A stretch of 64,000 nt of DNA from Saccharicrinis sp963667815 (GCA_963667815.1 OY764021.1), one strand, 5' to 3'; positions 36,295 to 44,771 are shown, counted from the stretch's first letter. Notes: a model not told the origin generated them from the sequence alone. A program made the numbers and translations.

Positions 36295-36452
36295 ACCTCA
36301 GTATTCCACCATTGTTTTAACCTATTCAGCTAGTTCTACATCAGAAAATTACTATGGTTCCATAATTATTTTCTATTTGATAAATACATAAACCTATGAA
36401 CTGCTCAAAACATTACAACCAACTAATAAAATGCATCATAATAAAATACAAA

Positions 36453-36480
36453 AAGCCTGATTAATAATTTAACCAGGCTT
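36453..36480 (-). terminator. Terminator of the PhnA gene
   Basis: A 12-bp stem (36453-36464 with 36469-36480), one G-U pair on the minus strand and a 4-nt loop; A-rich plus-strand bases upstream give a T-rich minus tail. Confidence 0.82.
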
Positions 36481-36503
36481 ATCTTAATATATAAATATTA
36501 TAA

Positions 36504-37085
36504 TTAATTCGTCTTCTTTAAATATTGAGTCAGCAAAACAATTTGCTGTCCGTTTACCCTACCTTCTATTTGTTCCGGATTATCATGTACTAAACCTATG
36601 TTTCTTACTGCAGTTCCTCTTTTGGCAGTAAAACCACCGCCTTTTACATTTAAATCTTTAATTAAAACAACAGTATCACCAGCATTTAGTACAACACCAT
36701 TGCTATCCTTATGAACGATGGCATCTTCATCATCTTCCCCTTCTCCTGAAGCTTTTGCCCAATTTAAAACATCCTCTTCCAAATATAACATATCCAACAA
36801 ATCCTGAGGCCATCCTTCTGATTTCAGACGATTTAACATTCTCCATGCCATTACCTGAACTGCAGGAACTGTACTCCACATACTATCATTTAAACACCGC
36901 CAATGATTAACATCAACTGATTCCTTATCTTCAATCTGACCTTTACAAGTAGAACATACATATACATTAGCATCTACTCCTTCAACTGGAGACGATGGTA
37001 CTTCATACGCACTTAATTCATTAGTTGAACCACACAATTCACATACTGAACCACTTCTTTTATCTAATTCTTTTTCTACACTCAT
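36504..37085 (-). CDS. PhnA (YjdM-like) domain protein
   Basis: A 193-residue protein with an N-terminal zinc ribbon (CELCG, residues 15-19, and CSTCKG, about 44-49), the conserved NHWRCLNDSMWSTVPAVQVMAWRMLNRL stretch split around residues 60-87, and the C-terminal PhnA domain (about 125-192: DSNGVVLNAGDTVVLIKDLNVKGG). Despite its name PhnA is not part of phosphonate breakdown here; no phn genes are present. Its role is unknown. It is 92 nt downstream of the flavin reductase on the same strand and might belong to the pyr operon's tail or be separate. Confidence 0.9.
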   Translation of the reverse strand: MSVEKELDKRSGSVCELCGSTNELSAYEVPSSPVEGVDANVYVCSTCKGQIEDKESVDVNHWRCLNDSMWSTVPAVQVMAWRMLNRLKSEGWPQDLLDMLYLEEDVLNWAKASGEGEDDEDAIVHKDSNGVVLNAGDTVVLIKDLNVKGGGFTAKRGTAVRNIGLVHDNPEQIEGRVNGQQIVLLTQYLKKTN

Positions 37086-37177
37086 TACTATTAAATATGT
37101 TACATTTTTTGCGCAAAGATATTTGAATCATTGAAAAGCAACAATTTATTATCAAAAATATATTACAAATTAAAAAA

Positions 37178-37777
37178 TTAGGCTTTCTTTTTAGTTCTAC
37201 TTTTCTTTTTCTTCTTCTTTTCTACTGCATGACCAAATTTACCTATCCTCTTTCCCACTTCGTAATAGTTACCATGTGAATAACATATTGGTTTAGCCTT
37301 ATATAATGAAAATGCACCCGTTTTTTCATCAATATAATCTTCATCTGCTTTTACATTTACAACTTCTGCCATAAACATATCATGAGTTCCCAACTCCACA
37401 ACCTGTGTAACCTTACATTCAATATTTACCGGAGATTCCTCTATAATTGGAGCTTTAACAATACTGGCTTTACCTGCAGTTAAATTCATTTCTTTAAACT
37501 TATCATACTGTCGTCCAGATCTCACTCCACACCAATCTGTTGCATACGATAAGTCTTTGGTCGTTAAATTTATAACAAACTCACCTGTTTCCTTTAAAAC
37601 TGAATATGAATGACGCCCTTTTCTTACTGAAATATATAACATCGGTGGGTCAGAACATATTGTACCTGTCCATGCAATTGTAATTATATTATAGTTCTCA
37701 GGATTATCACCTACACTAACCATTACTGCAGGCAATGGATACAACATATTACCTGGTTTCCAGTCTACTTTAGCCAT
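37178..37777 (-). CDS. Flavin reductase family protein with lysine-rich tail
   Basis: A 199-residue FMN-binding split-barrel protein of the flavin reductase family (NIITIAWTGTICSDPPMLYISVRKGRHSY at about 29-57). Members transfer reducing power from NAD(P)H to free flavin or bind FMN tightly. It follows pyrI by 37 nt, and I recall pyrB-pyrI-flavin reductase as a conserved order in Bacteroidales, so it is probably cotranscribed. The last 14 residues are nearly all lysine or arginine (KKKKKKSRTKKKA), an unusual tail beyond the domain that might bind nucleic acid or be a tolerance of the C-terminus. Confidence 0.9.
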   Translation of the reverse strand: MAKVDWKPGNMLYPLPAVMVSVGDNPENYNIITIAWTGTICSDPPMLYISVRKGRHSYSVLKETGEFVINLTTKDLSYATDWCGVRSGRQYDKFKEMNLTAGKASIVKAPIIEESPVNIECKVTQVVELGTHDMFMAEVVNVKADEDYIDEKTGAFSLYKAKPICYSHGNYYEVGKRIGKFGHAVEKKKKKKSRTKKKA

Positions 37778-37814
37778 GCTTAAATTTATTAATTGAATCG
37801 TCCCAAAATAACAA

Positions 37815-38273
37815 TTACAAAATTACTAAATGTTCTTTTGTCGTAATCTTTTCGCAATAATGACACTTTAATGCAATTTCTTTAGAAACAACTAATGAAA
37901 ATTTCGTAGACATTGCTTCTGTATTTGTAATACATTTAGGATTAAAGCATTTTGCAATACCGATTATTTCAGTTGGAATCTCTACTTCCCTTTTTTCTAC
38001 AACATCATAATCTTTAATAATATTAAAACGTGCCTCTGGAGCAACTAAAGCAATTTTATTCAAATCTTTTTCATCAAAAAATTTATCTGCGACTTTAATA
38101 ATTGCCTTTTTCCCGAAACGATTACTTCCCAGGTTGGTACCAAATGTTATTAGGTTTTTACATCTATCTAACTTAAGAATACTGATTACTTTAAATAATT
38201 TATTAGCTGGAATATGATCGATCACTGTGCCGTGCTGAATGGCACTTACTCTTAATTCTTTTTTTGCAGTCAT
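37815..38273 (-). CDS. pyrI: Aspartate carbamoyltransferase regulatory subunit
   Basis: A 152-residue PyrI, the regulatory chain that gives aspartate transcarbamoylase its CTP/ATP control. The N-terminal nucleotide-binding domain begins with VSAIQHGTVIDHIPA, and the C-terminal zinc site uses Cys109, Cys114, Cys137 and Cys140 (CFNPKC ... CHYC). All four ligands are present. The gene starts 10 nt after pyrB ends, so the subunits are made together. Confidence 0.97.
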   Translation of the reverse strand: MTAKKELRVSAIQHGTVIDHIPANKLFKVISILKLDRCKNLITFGTNLGSNRFGKKAIIKVADKFFDEKDLNKIALVAPEARFNIIKDYDVVEKREVEIPTEIIGIAKCFNPKCITNTEAMSTKFSLVVSKEIALKCHYCEKITTKEHLVIL

Positions 38274-38283
38274 GTCTATATCT

Positions 38284-39192
38284 TTAAACTAAACCTAAAA
38301 TAGAGGCAATAATGGCCATACGGGCATAAACTCCGTTTTCAGCCTGTTGAAAATAATATGCTTTAGGATTTGGATCCACATCTGTATTTATCTCATTAAC
38401 CCTTGGTAGCGGATGCAGAATACGTAAATTATCTTTTGTATTTTTCAACATTGAGTTTTTTAGAATATATATATTCTTTACTTTTTCATATTCCATAGGG
38501 TCTGCAAAACGCTCCTGCTGAACTCTTGTCATATATAAAATATCTGCTCGCGATAAAATATCAGTAAACTCAGTATGTTCATAAAAAGTAATCCCTTTTG
38601 AATCAAGCCAAAATTTATATTCATCAGGCATTCTTAATTCATCAGGAGAAATAAAATTAAACACTGGATTAAAATGACTCATAGCCTGTAGTAAGGAATG
38701 GACAGTTCTTCCATATTTTAAATCTCCAACCATGAATATATTCAGATTTTCAAGCGTACCCTGCGTTTTCTTTATTGAATATAAATCCAGTAAAGTCTGA
38801 GTTGGGTGTTGGTTTGCCCCATCGCCCGCATTAACAATTGGCACTCGTGACTCTTCATCTGCATATCGGGCACTACCTTCCAAAGGATGTCTCATCACAA
38901 TTAAGTCAGCATAGTTACTAACCATCCTAATTGTATCCTTAAGCGTTTCACCTTTTGTAGTAGATGATGATGATGCATCAGAAAAACCTATTATTCTTCC
39001 TCCTAATCGATTTATAGCTGTTTCAAAACTTAATCTCGTTCGGGTTGATGGTTCAAAAAACAAGGTTGCAATCACCTTATTCTTTAACAAATCCTGATTT
39101 GGATTCTCTTCAAATTTTGCAGCTAAGTCTACAATTTGAAGAATTTCTTCTTTTGAGAAATCGTTGATAGAGACTAAACTTCTGTTTTTCAT
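38284..39192 (-). CDS. pyrB: Aspartate carbamoyltransferase catalytic subunit
   Basis: A 302-residue PyrB, joining carbamoyl phosphate and aspartate in the second step of pyrimidine synthesis. The carbamoyl-phosphate motif is FFEPSTRTRLSFE (residues 45-57), Lys80 lies in the STTKGETL 80s loop, and HPTQTLLDLY follows. The C-terminal HPLPRVNEI holds the aspartate-site loop. The reading frame upstream of this gene (39203-39484) with a terminator inside it looks like a pyrL-type attenuator leader, so expression is probably controlled by UTP supply. Confidence 0.98.
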   Translation of the reverse strand: MKNRSLVSINDFSKEEILQIVDLAAKFEENPNQDLLKNKVIATLFFEPSTRTRLSFETAINRLGGRIIGFSDASSSSTTKGETLKDTIRMVSNYADLIVMRHPLEGSARYADEESRVPIVNAGDGANQHPTQTLLDLYSIKKTQGTLENLNIFMVGDLKYGRTVHSLLQAMSHFNPVFNFISPDELRMPDEYKFWLDSKGITFYEHTEFTDILSRADILYMTRVQQERFADPMEYEKVKNIYILKNSMLKNTKDNLRILHPLPRVNEINTDVDPNPKAYYFQQAENGVYARMAIIASILGLV

Positions 39193-39202
39193 TTAAATGG
39201 GT

Positions 39203-39484
39203 TTAGTTCCTAAGCATAAAATACCTAAGTAAGTTATACCGGAATATTATTTTAAAATTACGACGAATTAATAATTGAATACAATAGAATAATTTCCCTT
39301 TTAAAGAATTTACTTGAGCAAATAACAATTCCTTAAAATTTGGGCAAAAAAAAGACCTATTAAAATAGGCCAAACATATAGAAATATCACTTGCAGAAAA
39401 GAAAAAACATTTATCTGATTCATTATTAAAATATAATGAATGCACACAATGTCTCTCTTTGGATATTCTAAAAACTTTTCTCAT
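39203..39484 (-). CDS. Putative pyrL-like leader peptide, pyrBI attenuator
   Basis: A 93-codon frame on the same strand as pyrB, ending 10 nt before its ATG, starting just after a promoter. It reads through a U-rich tract (39393-39409, encoding CFFFS), then through a hairpin-U8 terminator (39346-39371, encoding YFNRSFFCP). This is the design of E. coli pyrL, where slow transcription at low UTP lets the ribosome follow RNA polymerase and break the terminator. From memory, E. coli PyrL (44 residues) has PFFFP and then LNRGAFFCPG, a similar order. The FFCP end is partly forced by the T8-GCCC bases. The start may be the ATG at 39484 or a later GTG. Confidence 0.55.
   Translation of the reverse strand: MRKVFRISKERHCVHSLYFNNESDKCFFFSASDISICLAYFNRSFFCPNFKELLFAQVNSLKGKLFYCIQLLIRRNFKIIFRYNLLRYFMLRN
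39346..39371 (-). terminator. pyrBI attenuator hairpin with U8
   Basis: On the minus strand a 7-8 bp stem (39365-39371 with 39354-39360, GGCCTAT/ATAGGTC with one G-U pair) is followed by eight U (39346-39353). It is upstream of pyrB and within a leader reading frame, so it can only serve as an attenuator; no other gene on this strand precedes it. Confidence 0.75.
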
Positions 39485-39486
39485 TC

Positions 39487-39517
39487 CAAAATGTAAATGT
39501 AATACAAAATTTACAAA
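39487..39517 (-). promoter_or_regulatory. Promoter candidate for the pyr leader
   Basis: Minus-strand TTTG (39514-39517), 18 nt, then TACATTTTG (39487-39495), a Bacteroidota -7 box with one extra base. It would start the RNA at or just after the leader ATG. An alternative with TAAATTTTG as the -7 box lies about 15 bp upstream and would include the ATG. Confidence 0.45.
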
Positions 39518-39537
39518 CGCTTAAAGAATTAAAACAA

Positions 39538-39545
39538 TATATTTG
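39538..39545 (+). promoter_or_regulatory. -7 element of the EamA gene, divergent from pyr leader
   Basis: TATATTTG fits TAnnTTTG and is 24 nt before the chosen ATG at 39569. The divergent pyr promoter lies about 20-50 bp away. Confidence 0.5.
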
Positions 39546-39568
39546 AACAAAATTTGATCACAATAAAA

Positions 39569-40465
39569 ATGCAAAGGTCCTATACAAAAAGTTTTATTCT
39601 ATTCCATTTTATTGTAATAATATATGGTTTCACTGCTATAATTGGAAAATTAATCCACATGAATGCACTACAAATGGTGTGGTATAGAATGTTATTTGCA
39701 GCTATTAGTTTATTCATATTTATAAAATTGAAAAAAATTGATCTTTCCATTTCAACAAAAGATATCACAAAACTAATTGGTATTGGATTAGTTGTAGCAT
39801 TTCATTGGATAACCTTTTTTGGTGCAATAAAAATTGCAAACATTTCTGTCACACTTGGAATTATGGCTTCAGGTACTCTATTTGCAAGTATTTTAGAACC
39901 CATATTTTTTAAACAAAAAATAAATTGGCTGGAATTTTTAATAGGAATTGGTATTGTATTGGGACTTTATTTAATATTCAGTTATGAAATTCATTATGTC
40001 AAAGGAATATTAGTAGCAATATTGTCAAGTATTTTAGCTACACTATTTACTATATTAAATAAATCATACACCAATAAATTTACGCCTACGTTAATTAGTT
40101 TTTATGAAATGACAGGTGGATTTATTGGAATTACAATCTATTTAATCTTAACTCAAAATTTTAACAAAGAACTACTTACTCCTTCTTTCAGTGATATTAC
40201 CTACATGCTTTTACTGGGAGTTGTATGTACTGCATTTGCATTTGCTGTAAGCGTAGATGTTATGAAAGAACTTTCTGCATATAACATACTTCTTGCCATA
40301 AATATGGAGCCGGTCTATGGAATAATATTGGCATATTTTATCTTCGGAGAATCAGAGTATATGAGTGGAGGTTTTTACATAGGAACAATAGTGATCCTTC
40401 TATCTGTGTTTCTTTATCCTATGATAAAGGCCAGGTTAAAAAGAGAAAAACTCAAATCAGCCTGA
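39569..40465 (+). CDS. DMT-superfamily EamA transporter
   Basis: About 298 residues with ten hydrophobic segments in two EamA repeats, typical of drug/metabolite exporters in the inner membrane. The first repeat covers residues about 5-135 and the second 145-290, each ending with the family pattern of E-P-(I/V)-(F/Y)-(F/G) (SILEPIFF and NMEPVYGIILAYFIFGE). The substrate is unknown; amino acids or metabolites are usual. A TTG five codons upstream also opens the frame; the ATG was preferred. It is convergent with the patB-like gene and divergent from the pyr leader. Confidence 0.9.
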   Translation: MQRSYTKSFILFHFIVIIYGFTAIIGKLIHMNALQMVWYRMLFAAISLFIFIKLKKIDLSISTKDITKLIGIGLVVAFHWITFFGAIKIANISVTLGIMASGTLFASILEPIFFKQKINWLEFLIGIGIVLGLYLIFSYEIHYVKGILVAILSSILATLFTILNKSYTNKFTPTLISFYEMTGGFIGITIYLILTQNFNKELLTPSFSDITYMLLLGVVCTAFAFAVSVDVMKELSAYNILLAINMEPVYGIILAYFIFGESEYMSGGFYIGTIVILLSVFLYPMIKARLKREKLKSA

Positions 40466-40477
40466 CCTTAATAAATT

Positions 40478-41662
40478 TTATTTTACAAAATGGTTACGAA
40501 CCTTAAGAATACGTTCCATTCCTTCTTGTATTATTGCTTTTGGTGAGCCAATATTTAGTCTCTGAAATCCTTCACCTTCTATACCAAACGACATGCCATC
40601 ATTCAGTCCTACTTTACCAATTTCAATCATAGCTTTTTTTAGTTCTACATGTGGCACATTCCACTTTCTGAAATCTAACCACAATAAGTAAGTGGCTTCG
40701 GGTAAAACAAAACCAACTTCAGGCATATTGGAATCTATAAATTCTTTTACAAAGAGTGCATTCTCCTCTAAATATTTCTTCAATTGTTTCAACCATTCAG
40801 CACCATCATTATAAGCAGCAGTTAATGCAACACCTCCAAATAAATTGCCCATATACATTTGATATGCACTGAGCCTTTTATCAAAACGAGTTCTTAATTT
40901 TTGATCCTCGATTACAGCATATGCTGTCGATAAACCAGCGATATTAAATGTTTTACTTGGTGCCATTCCTGTTATTATACGATCCTTAAGTTCCGGGCAT
41001 AAATTAGCTAAAACAAGATGTTTATGATCGAACAAACACAAATCACTATGGATTTCATCTGAAACAATTAATAAATCGTGCCTAACACAAATTTCAGCAA
41101 TTTTTTTAAGTTCTTCTTCCTTCCACGCTCGTCCAACTGGATTATGAGGATTTGAAAAAACAAATAATTTTGCTTTAGGATTGCTGGCTTGTTTTTCTAA
41201 CAATTCAAAATCGATAGTATAATAACCATCATTTTCAATAAGCCTGTTTTGAACTAATTCCCTATTGTTTTCTTTAACAATTGAATGAAATGGTGGGTAT
41301 ACGGGTGTTTGAATAATAACCTGATCTCCCTCCTCTGAAAATTCATTTATTGCTATTACTAAGGAAGCCAAAACTCCTGGAATAAATTTAACCCACTTTT
41401 CATCAATATCCCACTGATGTTGAGTACTCAACCAAGTTTTAATGGCTCCAGTAAATTTATTATCCCGAATAGTATAACCATATATTTCATGTTGAGCTCT
41501 TTCCTGTATAGCATTAATTACTGCAGGAGGAGCTTTAAAATCCATATCTGCTACCCAAAGAGGAAGTACTTCATCAGTTCCAAAGAAGAATTTTCTTAAT
41601 TCTAATTTAAAAGCATCAGTATTTTCCCTCTCCAGAATCTCATCAAAATTATATTGTGACAT
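40478..41662 (-). CDS. MalY/PatB-type PLP aminotransferase (likely cystathionine beta-lyase)
   Basis: A 394-residue fold-type I PLP enzyme. PLP contacts are NPHNPVGR (171-178), Asp202 in SDEIHSD, and the Schiff-base Lys237 in MAPSKTFNIAGL. The N-terminal PLWVADMDF and YGYT motifs mark the MalY/PatB subgroup, whose members cleave C-S bonds, such as cystathionine to homocysteine. The exact substrate is inferred from the subgroup. It is convergent with the EamA gene with only 12 nt between stops. Confidence 0.92.
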   Translation of the reverse strand: MSQYNFDEILERENTDAFKLELRKFFFGTDEVLPLWVADMDFKAPPAVINAIQERAQHEIYGYTIRDNKFTGAIKTWLSTQHQWDIDEKWVKFIPGVLASLVIAINEFSEEGDQVIIQTPVYPPFHSIVKENNRELVQNRLIENDGYYTIDFELLEKQASNPKAKLFVFSNPHNPVGRAWKEEELKKIAEICVRHDLLIVSDEIHSDLCLFDHKHLVLANLCPELKDRIITGMAPSKTFNIAGLSTAYAVIEDQKLRTRFDKRLSAYQMYMGNLFGGVALTAAYNDGAEWLKQLKKYLEENALFVKEFIDSNMPEVGFVLPEATYLLWLDFRKWNVPHVELKKAMIEIGKVGLNDGMSFGIEGEGFQRLNIGSPKAIIQEGMERILKVRNHFVK

Positions 41663-41768
41663 ATTTTATAATGTTTTTAGTCATTAAGGAATTACAAAAG
41701 AAATAAAATGAAACTAAAGATTCACTATATACTTTATCATATATCATAGTAAATAAATAGGTATAAAA

Positions 41769-41792
41769 AAAGCCCGTTATAAAACGAGCTTT
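41769..41792 (-). terminator. Terminator of the DUF4625-type lipoprotein gene
   Basis: A 10-bp stem (41769-41778 with 41783-41792), one G-U pair on the minus strand and a 4-nt loop, followed by TTTTTTT on that strand. Confidence 0.85.
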
Positions 41793-41811
41793 TCAACATA
41801 TAATAATATTC

Positions 41812-42267
41812 TTAGTAATTTGTACTACCTAAATTAACGGTAATCTGTTCAGTTTCCACATTGTTTGATGTATCTGAACAATTAATTGTTAACTGATATA
41901 CACCATCATTCACACCAGAAGGAATTGTATAAATTGCTTCGTCAACAGAATCCGAAGTACCACTAAGGGTAATTGTTACATCCAGAGGATTCCATACTGG
42001 ATCATCAATACCAGCAACCACAGGAGCCGATATTTTTGTAACAGAAAAAGTTACTTGCTTCAATTCTATATCATCAGTAAAGGTTCCGCTATAATGAAAA
42101 GAACCACCTAATGCATAACTTTGATTAGTTTCTGGAACTGTTGTTTGTATTATTGGTGCAGTTGTATCTACAGGAGGATCATCTTTTTTATCTCCACCTC
42201 CACAGGAAGAAAATAATACCATACCAACAAATAAAAAAGAAATCATCTTTGGGAAATAGATTTTCAT
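41812..42267 (-). CDS. DUF4625-type small lipoprotein
   Basis: A 151-residue exported lipoprotein (lipobox FSSC, Cys22), with an acidic, proline-rich linker (GGGDKKDDPPVDTTAP) and one Ig/cadherin-like beta domain (about 37-150: FTDDIELKQVTFSVTKI, and YQLTINCSDTSNNVETE). This matches the DUF4625 pattern of Bacteroidota surface proteins. Its role is unknown; such domains are often adhesins or anchors. It has its own terminator and no close partner; a relic of an epimerase gene lies just upstream. Confidence 0.82.
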   Translation of the reverse strand: MKIYFPKMISFLFVGMVLFSSCGGGDKKDDPPVDTTAPIIQTTVPETNQSYALGGSFHYSGTFTDDIELKQVTFSVTKISAPVVAGIDDPVWNPLDVTITLSGTSDSVDEAIYTIPSGVNDGVYQLTINCSDTSNNVETEQITVNLGSTNY

Positions 42268-42361
42268 TTCAATATTGTTTTAGTTTTAAAAATTTTAACA
42301 CACAAATATATGAATTTTTACTTCCATATCAAGCATCTTAAAATTGCATAATCAAAGCATC

Positions 42362-42448
42362 TTACAGATTATTCCAATACCAATCAATTGCCTTCTTTAA
42401 TCCTTCCTTAACGCTATATTCCGGTTGATATCCAAGTAATAATTGCAT
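42362..42448 (-). pseudogene. C-terminal relic of an SDR sugar-nucleotide epimerase
   Basis: A 28-codon frame ending in a stop reads LLLGYQPEYSVKEGLKKAID then WYWNNL. This is the characteristic C-terminus of extended SDR enzymes such as UDP-sugar epimerases or dehydratases (LLGYxPxxSVEEGLxxxIxWY). Nothing of the remaining 280-300 residues is present; on its upstream side the sequence passes directly into the hairpin after rny. It is taken as the leftover of a gene lost by deletion or rearrangement. Confidence 0.75.
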
Positions 42449-42456
42449 TATAAACA

Positions 42457-42503
42457 ATTTAGGCCAATAAGTTTATCAAATTAAATAAACTTTTGGCCTA
42501 AAT
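42457..42503 (-). terminator. Long hairpin after rny
   Basis: A 19-bp stem with one bulge (42457-42476 with 42485-42503, AGGCCAA core) and an 8-nt loop, 28 nt after rny. No strong T run follows; it may be a terminator or 3'-end stabiliser. It directly borders the epimerase relic. Confidence 0.65.
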
Positions 42504-42530
42504 CTTAAAATTTATGATAAAACTATCTAA

Positions 42531-44063
42531 CTATTTGGCGTAATTGATAGCTCTGGTTTCTCTAATAACAGTTATCTTAACCTGTCCAGGATAAGTCATT
42601 TCTGTTTGAATCTTTTTAGCTATTTCATACGACAATGTTTCTGCATCCTTATCAGTAACTTTTTCACTACCTACAATAACACGCAATTCACGTCCTGCTT
42701 GAATAGCATATGTTTTAAGTACACCAGGATATGATAAAGCAAGATTCTCAAGGTCCTTTAAACGCTTAATATAAGAATCAACTACTTCCCTACGAGCTCC
42801 TGGACGCGCACCTGATATAGCATCACATACCTGAACAATTGGTGCCATCATTGTAGTCATCTCTATTTCATCATGGTGAGCACCAATGGCATTGCAAATA
42901 TCAGCCTTCTCCTTATATTTTTCAGCAAGCTTCATACCTAAAATTGCGTGTGGCAATTCTGGCTCCTCGTCAGAAACCTTACCTATATCATGCAGAAGTC
43001 CAGCTCTTTTAGCTTTTTTAGGGTTTAACCCAAGTTCACTAGCCATAACCGCACAAAGATTTGCTGTTTCTCTTGAGTGCTGTAATAAGTTTTGCCCATA
43101 AGATGAACGATATTTCATCTTACCAACTAACTTAATTAATTCCGGATGTAATCCATGAATACCTAAATCAATAGCAGTTCTTTTACCAGTTTCAATGATT
43201 TCTTCTTCAACTTGCTTACGAACCTTATTAACAACTTCCTCAATTCGAGCTGGGTGAATTCTTCCATCCGTTACTAACTGATGAAGTGCTAAACGAGCAA
43301 TTTCTCTACGCATTGGATCAAATGCACTCAATACAATCGCTTCAGGAGTATCATCTACAATAATTTCTACCCCGGTTGCTGCTTCTAATGCCCGAATATT
43401 TCTACCTTCACGACCAATAATTCGTCCTTTAATTTCGTCCGAATCAATATGGAAAATTGTTACAGAATTTTCTATTGCATTTTCTGTTGCAACCCTTTGA
43501 ATAGTTTGTAATACTATTCTTTTTGACTCTTTGTTTGCATTAATTTTTGCTTCATCCATGATATCATTCACATACGACATAGCTTCTGTTTTAGCTTCGG
43601 CCTTTAGTGATTCAATCAGTTGTCTTTTTGCCTCATCGGCTGTTAACGCAGAAATTGCCTCCAACTGTTCAACTTGTTGTTTATGCAACTTGTCTAAATC
43701 TGCTGATTTCTTTTCTACAATTTCTAATTGATTGTCTAAATTCTCACGAATAGCTTCAGTTTCTTTTCTTTTACGAGTTAATTCTTCCTGCTTTTGAGAA
43801 AACGAAACTTCACGTTGCTTCAATTTATTTTCTGCACTTAAAATCTTATTATTTCTTGCATTAATCTCTTTTTCATGATCTGATTTCAGTTGCAAGAATT
43901 TTTCTTTTGCTTGTAAAATTTTATCCTTCTTGATTACTTCAGCCTCATTCTCAGCTTCTCGAATGATTTTGTGGCTATGAGACTTTAAAATTTTACCGTA
44001 TACTATCCATGTGCCCAAAATTCCGATTACCAGGGCTACAATTCCGACTATTGTTATCTCCAT
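42531..44063 (-). CDS. rny: Ribonuclease Y
   Basis: About 510 residues from the ATG at 44063, the usual size (an in-frame start 19 codons upstream is less likely). RNase Y is a membrane-tethered endonuclease that starts mRNA decay. It has one N-terminal membrane helix (IVGIVALVIGILGTWIVY), a long coiled coil (about 30-190), a KH RNA-binding domain (IKGRIIGREGRNIRALEAATG) and an HD metal domain (GLLHDIGKV, HHDEIE), with the C-terminal RELRVIVGSEKV. It is downstream of zapA on the same strand (109 nt), an order common in Bacteroidota. Confidence 0.97.
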   Translation of the reverse strand: MEITIVGIVALVIGILGTWIVYGKILKSHSHKIIREAENEAEVIKKDKILQAKEKFLQLKSDHEKEINARNNKILSAENKLKQREVSFSQKQEELTRKRKETEAIRENLDNQLEIVEKKSADLDKLHKQQVEQLEAISALTADEAKRQLIESLKAEAKTEAMSYVNDIMDEAKINANKESKRIVLQTIQRVATENAIENSVTIFHIDSDEIKGRIIGREGRNIRALEAATGVEIIVDDTPEAIVLSAFDPMRREIARLALHQLVTDGRIHPARIEEVVNKVRKQVEEEIIETGKRTAIDLGIHGLHPELIKLVGKMKYRSSYGQNLLQHSRETANLCAVMASELGLNPKKAKRAGLLHDIGKVSDEEPELPHAILGMKLAEKYKEKADICNAIGAHHDEIEMTTMMAPIVQVCDAISGARPGARREVVDSYIKRLKDLENLALSYPGVLKTYAIQAGRELRVIVGSEKVTDKDAETLSYEIAKKIQTEMTYPGQVKITVIRETRAINYAK

Positions 44064-44172
44064 TTCACACTTTATTAAATAAAACAAAACCGCAATCATT
44101 ACATACAAAAGCAAGTACAAACGTACCTGATTGTAGAAACAATGCGGATATTTATTGACATATATTGATTAA

Positions 44173-44463
44173 TTATTCTCTCTCAAGAATTTCCGATAAT
44201 TGATGATCCAGCTCTCTGGCCATTTCAATTATAGGAGAATCATTTTGCTTCTCTTCTAACTCAAGAAGTTTAATTACAAACTGCAATGCAGCCATTCCCA
44301 AAAAATCCTGATGATCTTTATCAGAATAGTGTTGTTTATATTGTAATACTTTTTCGTTGATCATTTTAGCTGCTTTACGGATACGCTCTTCATCTTCACG
44401 CTTTATCCTTAAAGGATAATACCTATCGGCCACATTAACTCGTATAGAAAGCTTATCGTCCAT
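44173..44463 (-). CDS. zapA: Cell division protein ZapA
   Basis: A 96-residue ZapA, which cross-links FtsZ filaments in the Z ring. It has the short beta part with SIRVNVADRYYPLRIKREDEERIRKAAKMINEKV split around 6-39, then a long coiled coil (about 45-95) and an acidic end. The length is normal. It starts 14 nt after a ZapB-like coiled-coil gene, and rny follows. Confidence 0.93.
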   Translation of the reverse strand: MDDKLSIRVNVADRYYPLRIKREDEERIRKAAKMINEKVLQYKQHYSDKDHQDFLGMAALQFVIKLLELEEKQNDSPIIEMARELDHQLSEILERE

Positions 44464-44477
44464 TTAACAACTAAATA

Positions 44478-44771
44478 TTATCTGTTTAAAAGAGCAATGC
44501 ATTTATCAATTTCCCGCACAATCTGATTGATTTTAATTTTTGCAAAGTGAACGTCTCCACTACTTGCTTCAATCGTTTTAGAAAATTTTAATGTATTGTA
44601 TTTTTCTCTTAAATCTGCGATTTCTCTTGCAGATCCTTCCAATTGGTTGGTAAGTTGATCATTTTGGAACTTCAATATTTCATTGTCGGACCTCATTCTC
44701 TCATAACGTTCAACCAACCGCATTATTTTATCTTGTAAATTATTTACTATTTCTATATTTTCGTTCGCCAT
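44478..44771 (-). CDS. ZapB-like coiled-coil protein upstream of zapA
   Basis: About 97 residues from the ATG at 44771 (MANENIEIV). It is almost wholly coiled coil (residues about 8-65: ERYERMRSDNEILKFQNDQL), then KINQIVREIDKCIALLNR. No enzyme motif. Its position just before zapA, and its size and coil, match the ZapB-like protein seen in Bacteroidota zapA operons, which joins ZapA at the division ring. Sequence identity with E. coli ZapB cannot be judged here. Confidence 0.75.
   Translation of the reverse strand: MANENIEIVNNLQDKIMRLVERYERMRSDNEILKFQNDQLTNQLEGSAREIADLREKYNTLKFSKTIEASSGDVHFAKIKINQIVREIDKCIALLNR

Noticed and set aside
44064..44172. 6S RNA between zapA and rny
   Set aside because: The interval is only about 110 bp, too short for 6S RNA, and no suitable hairpin was seen.
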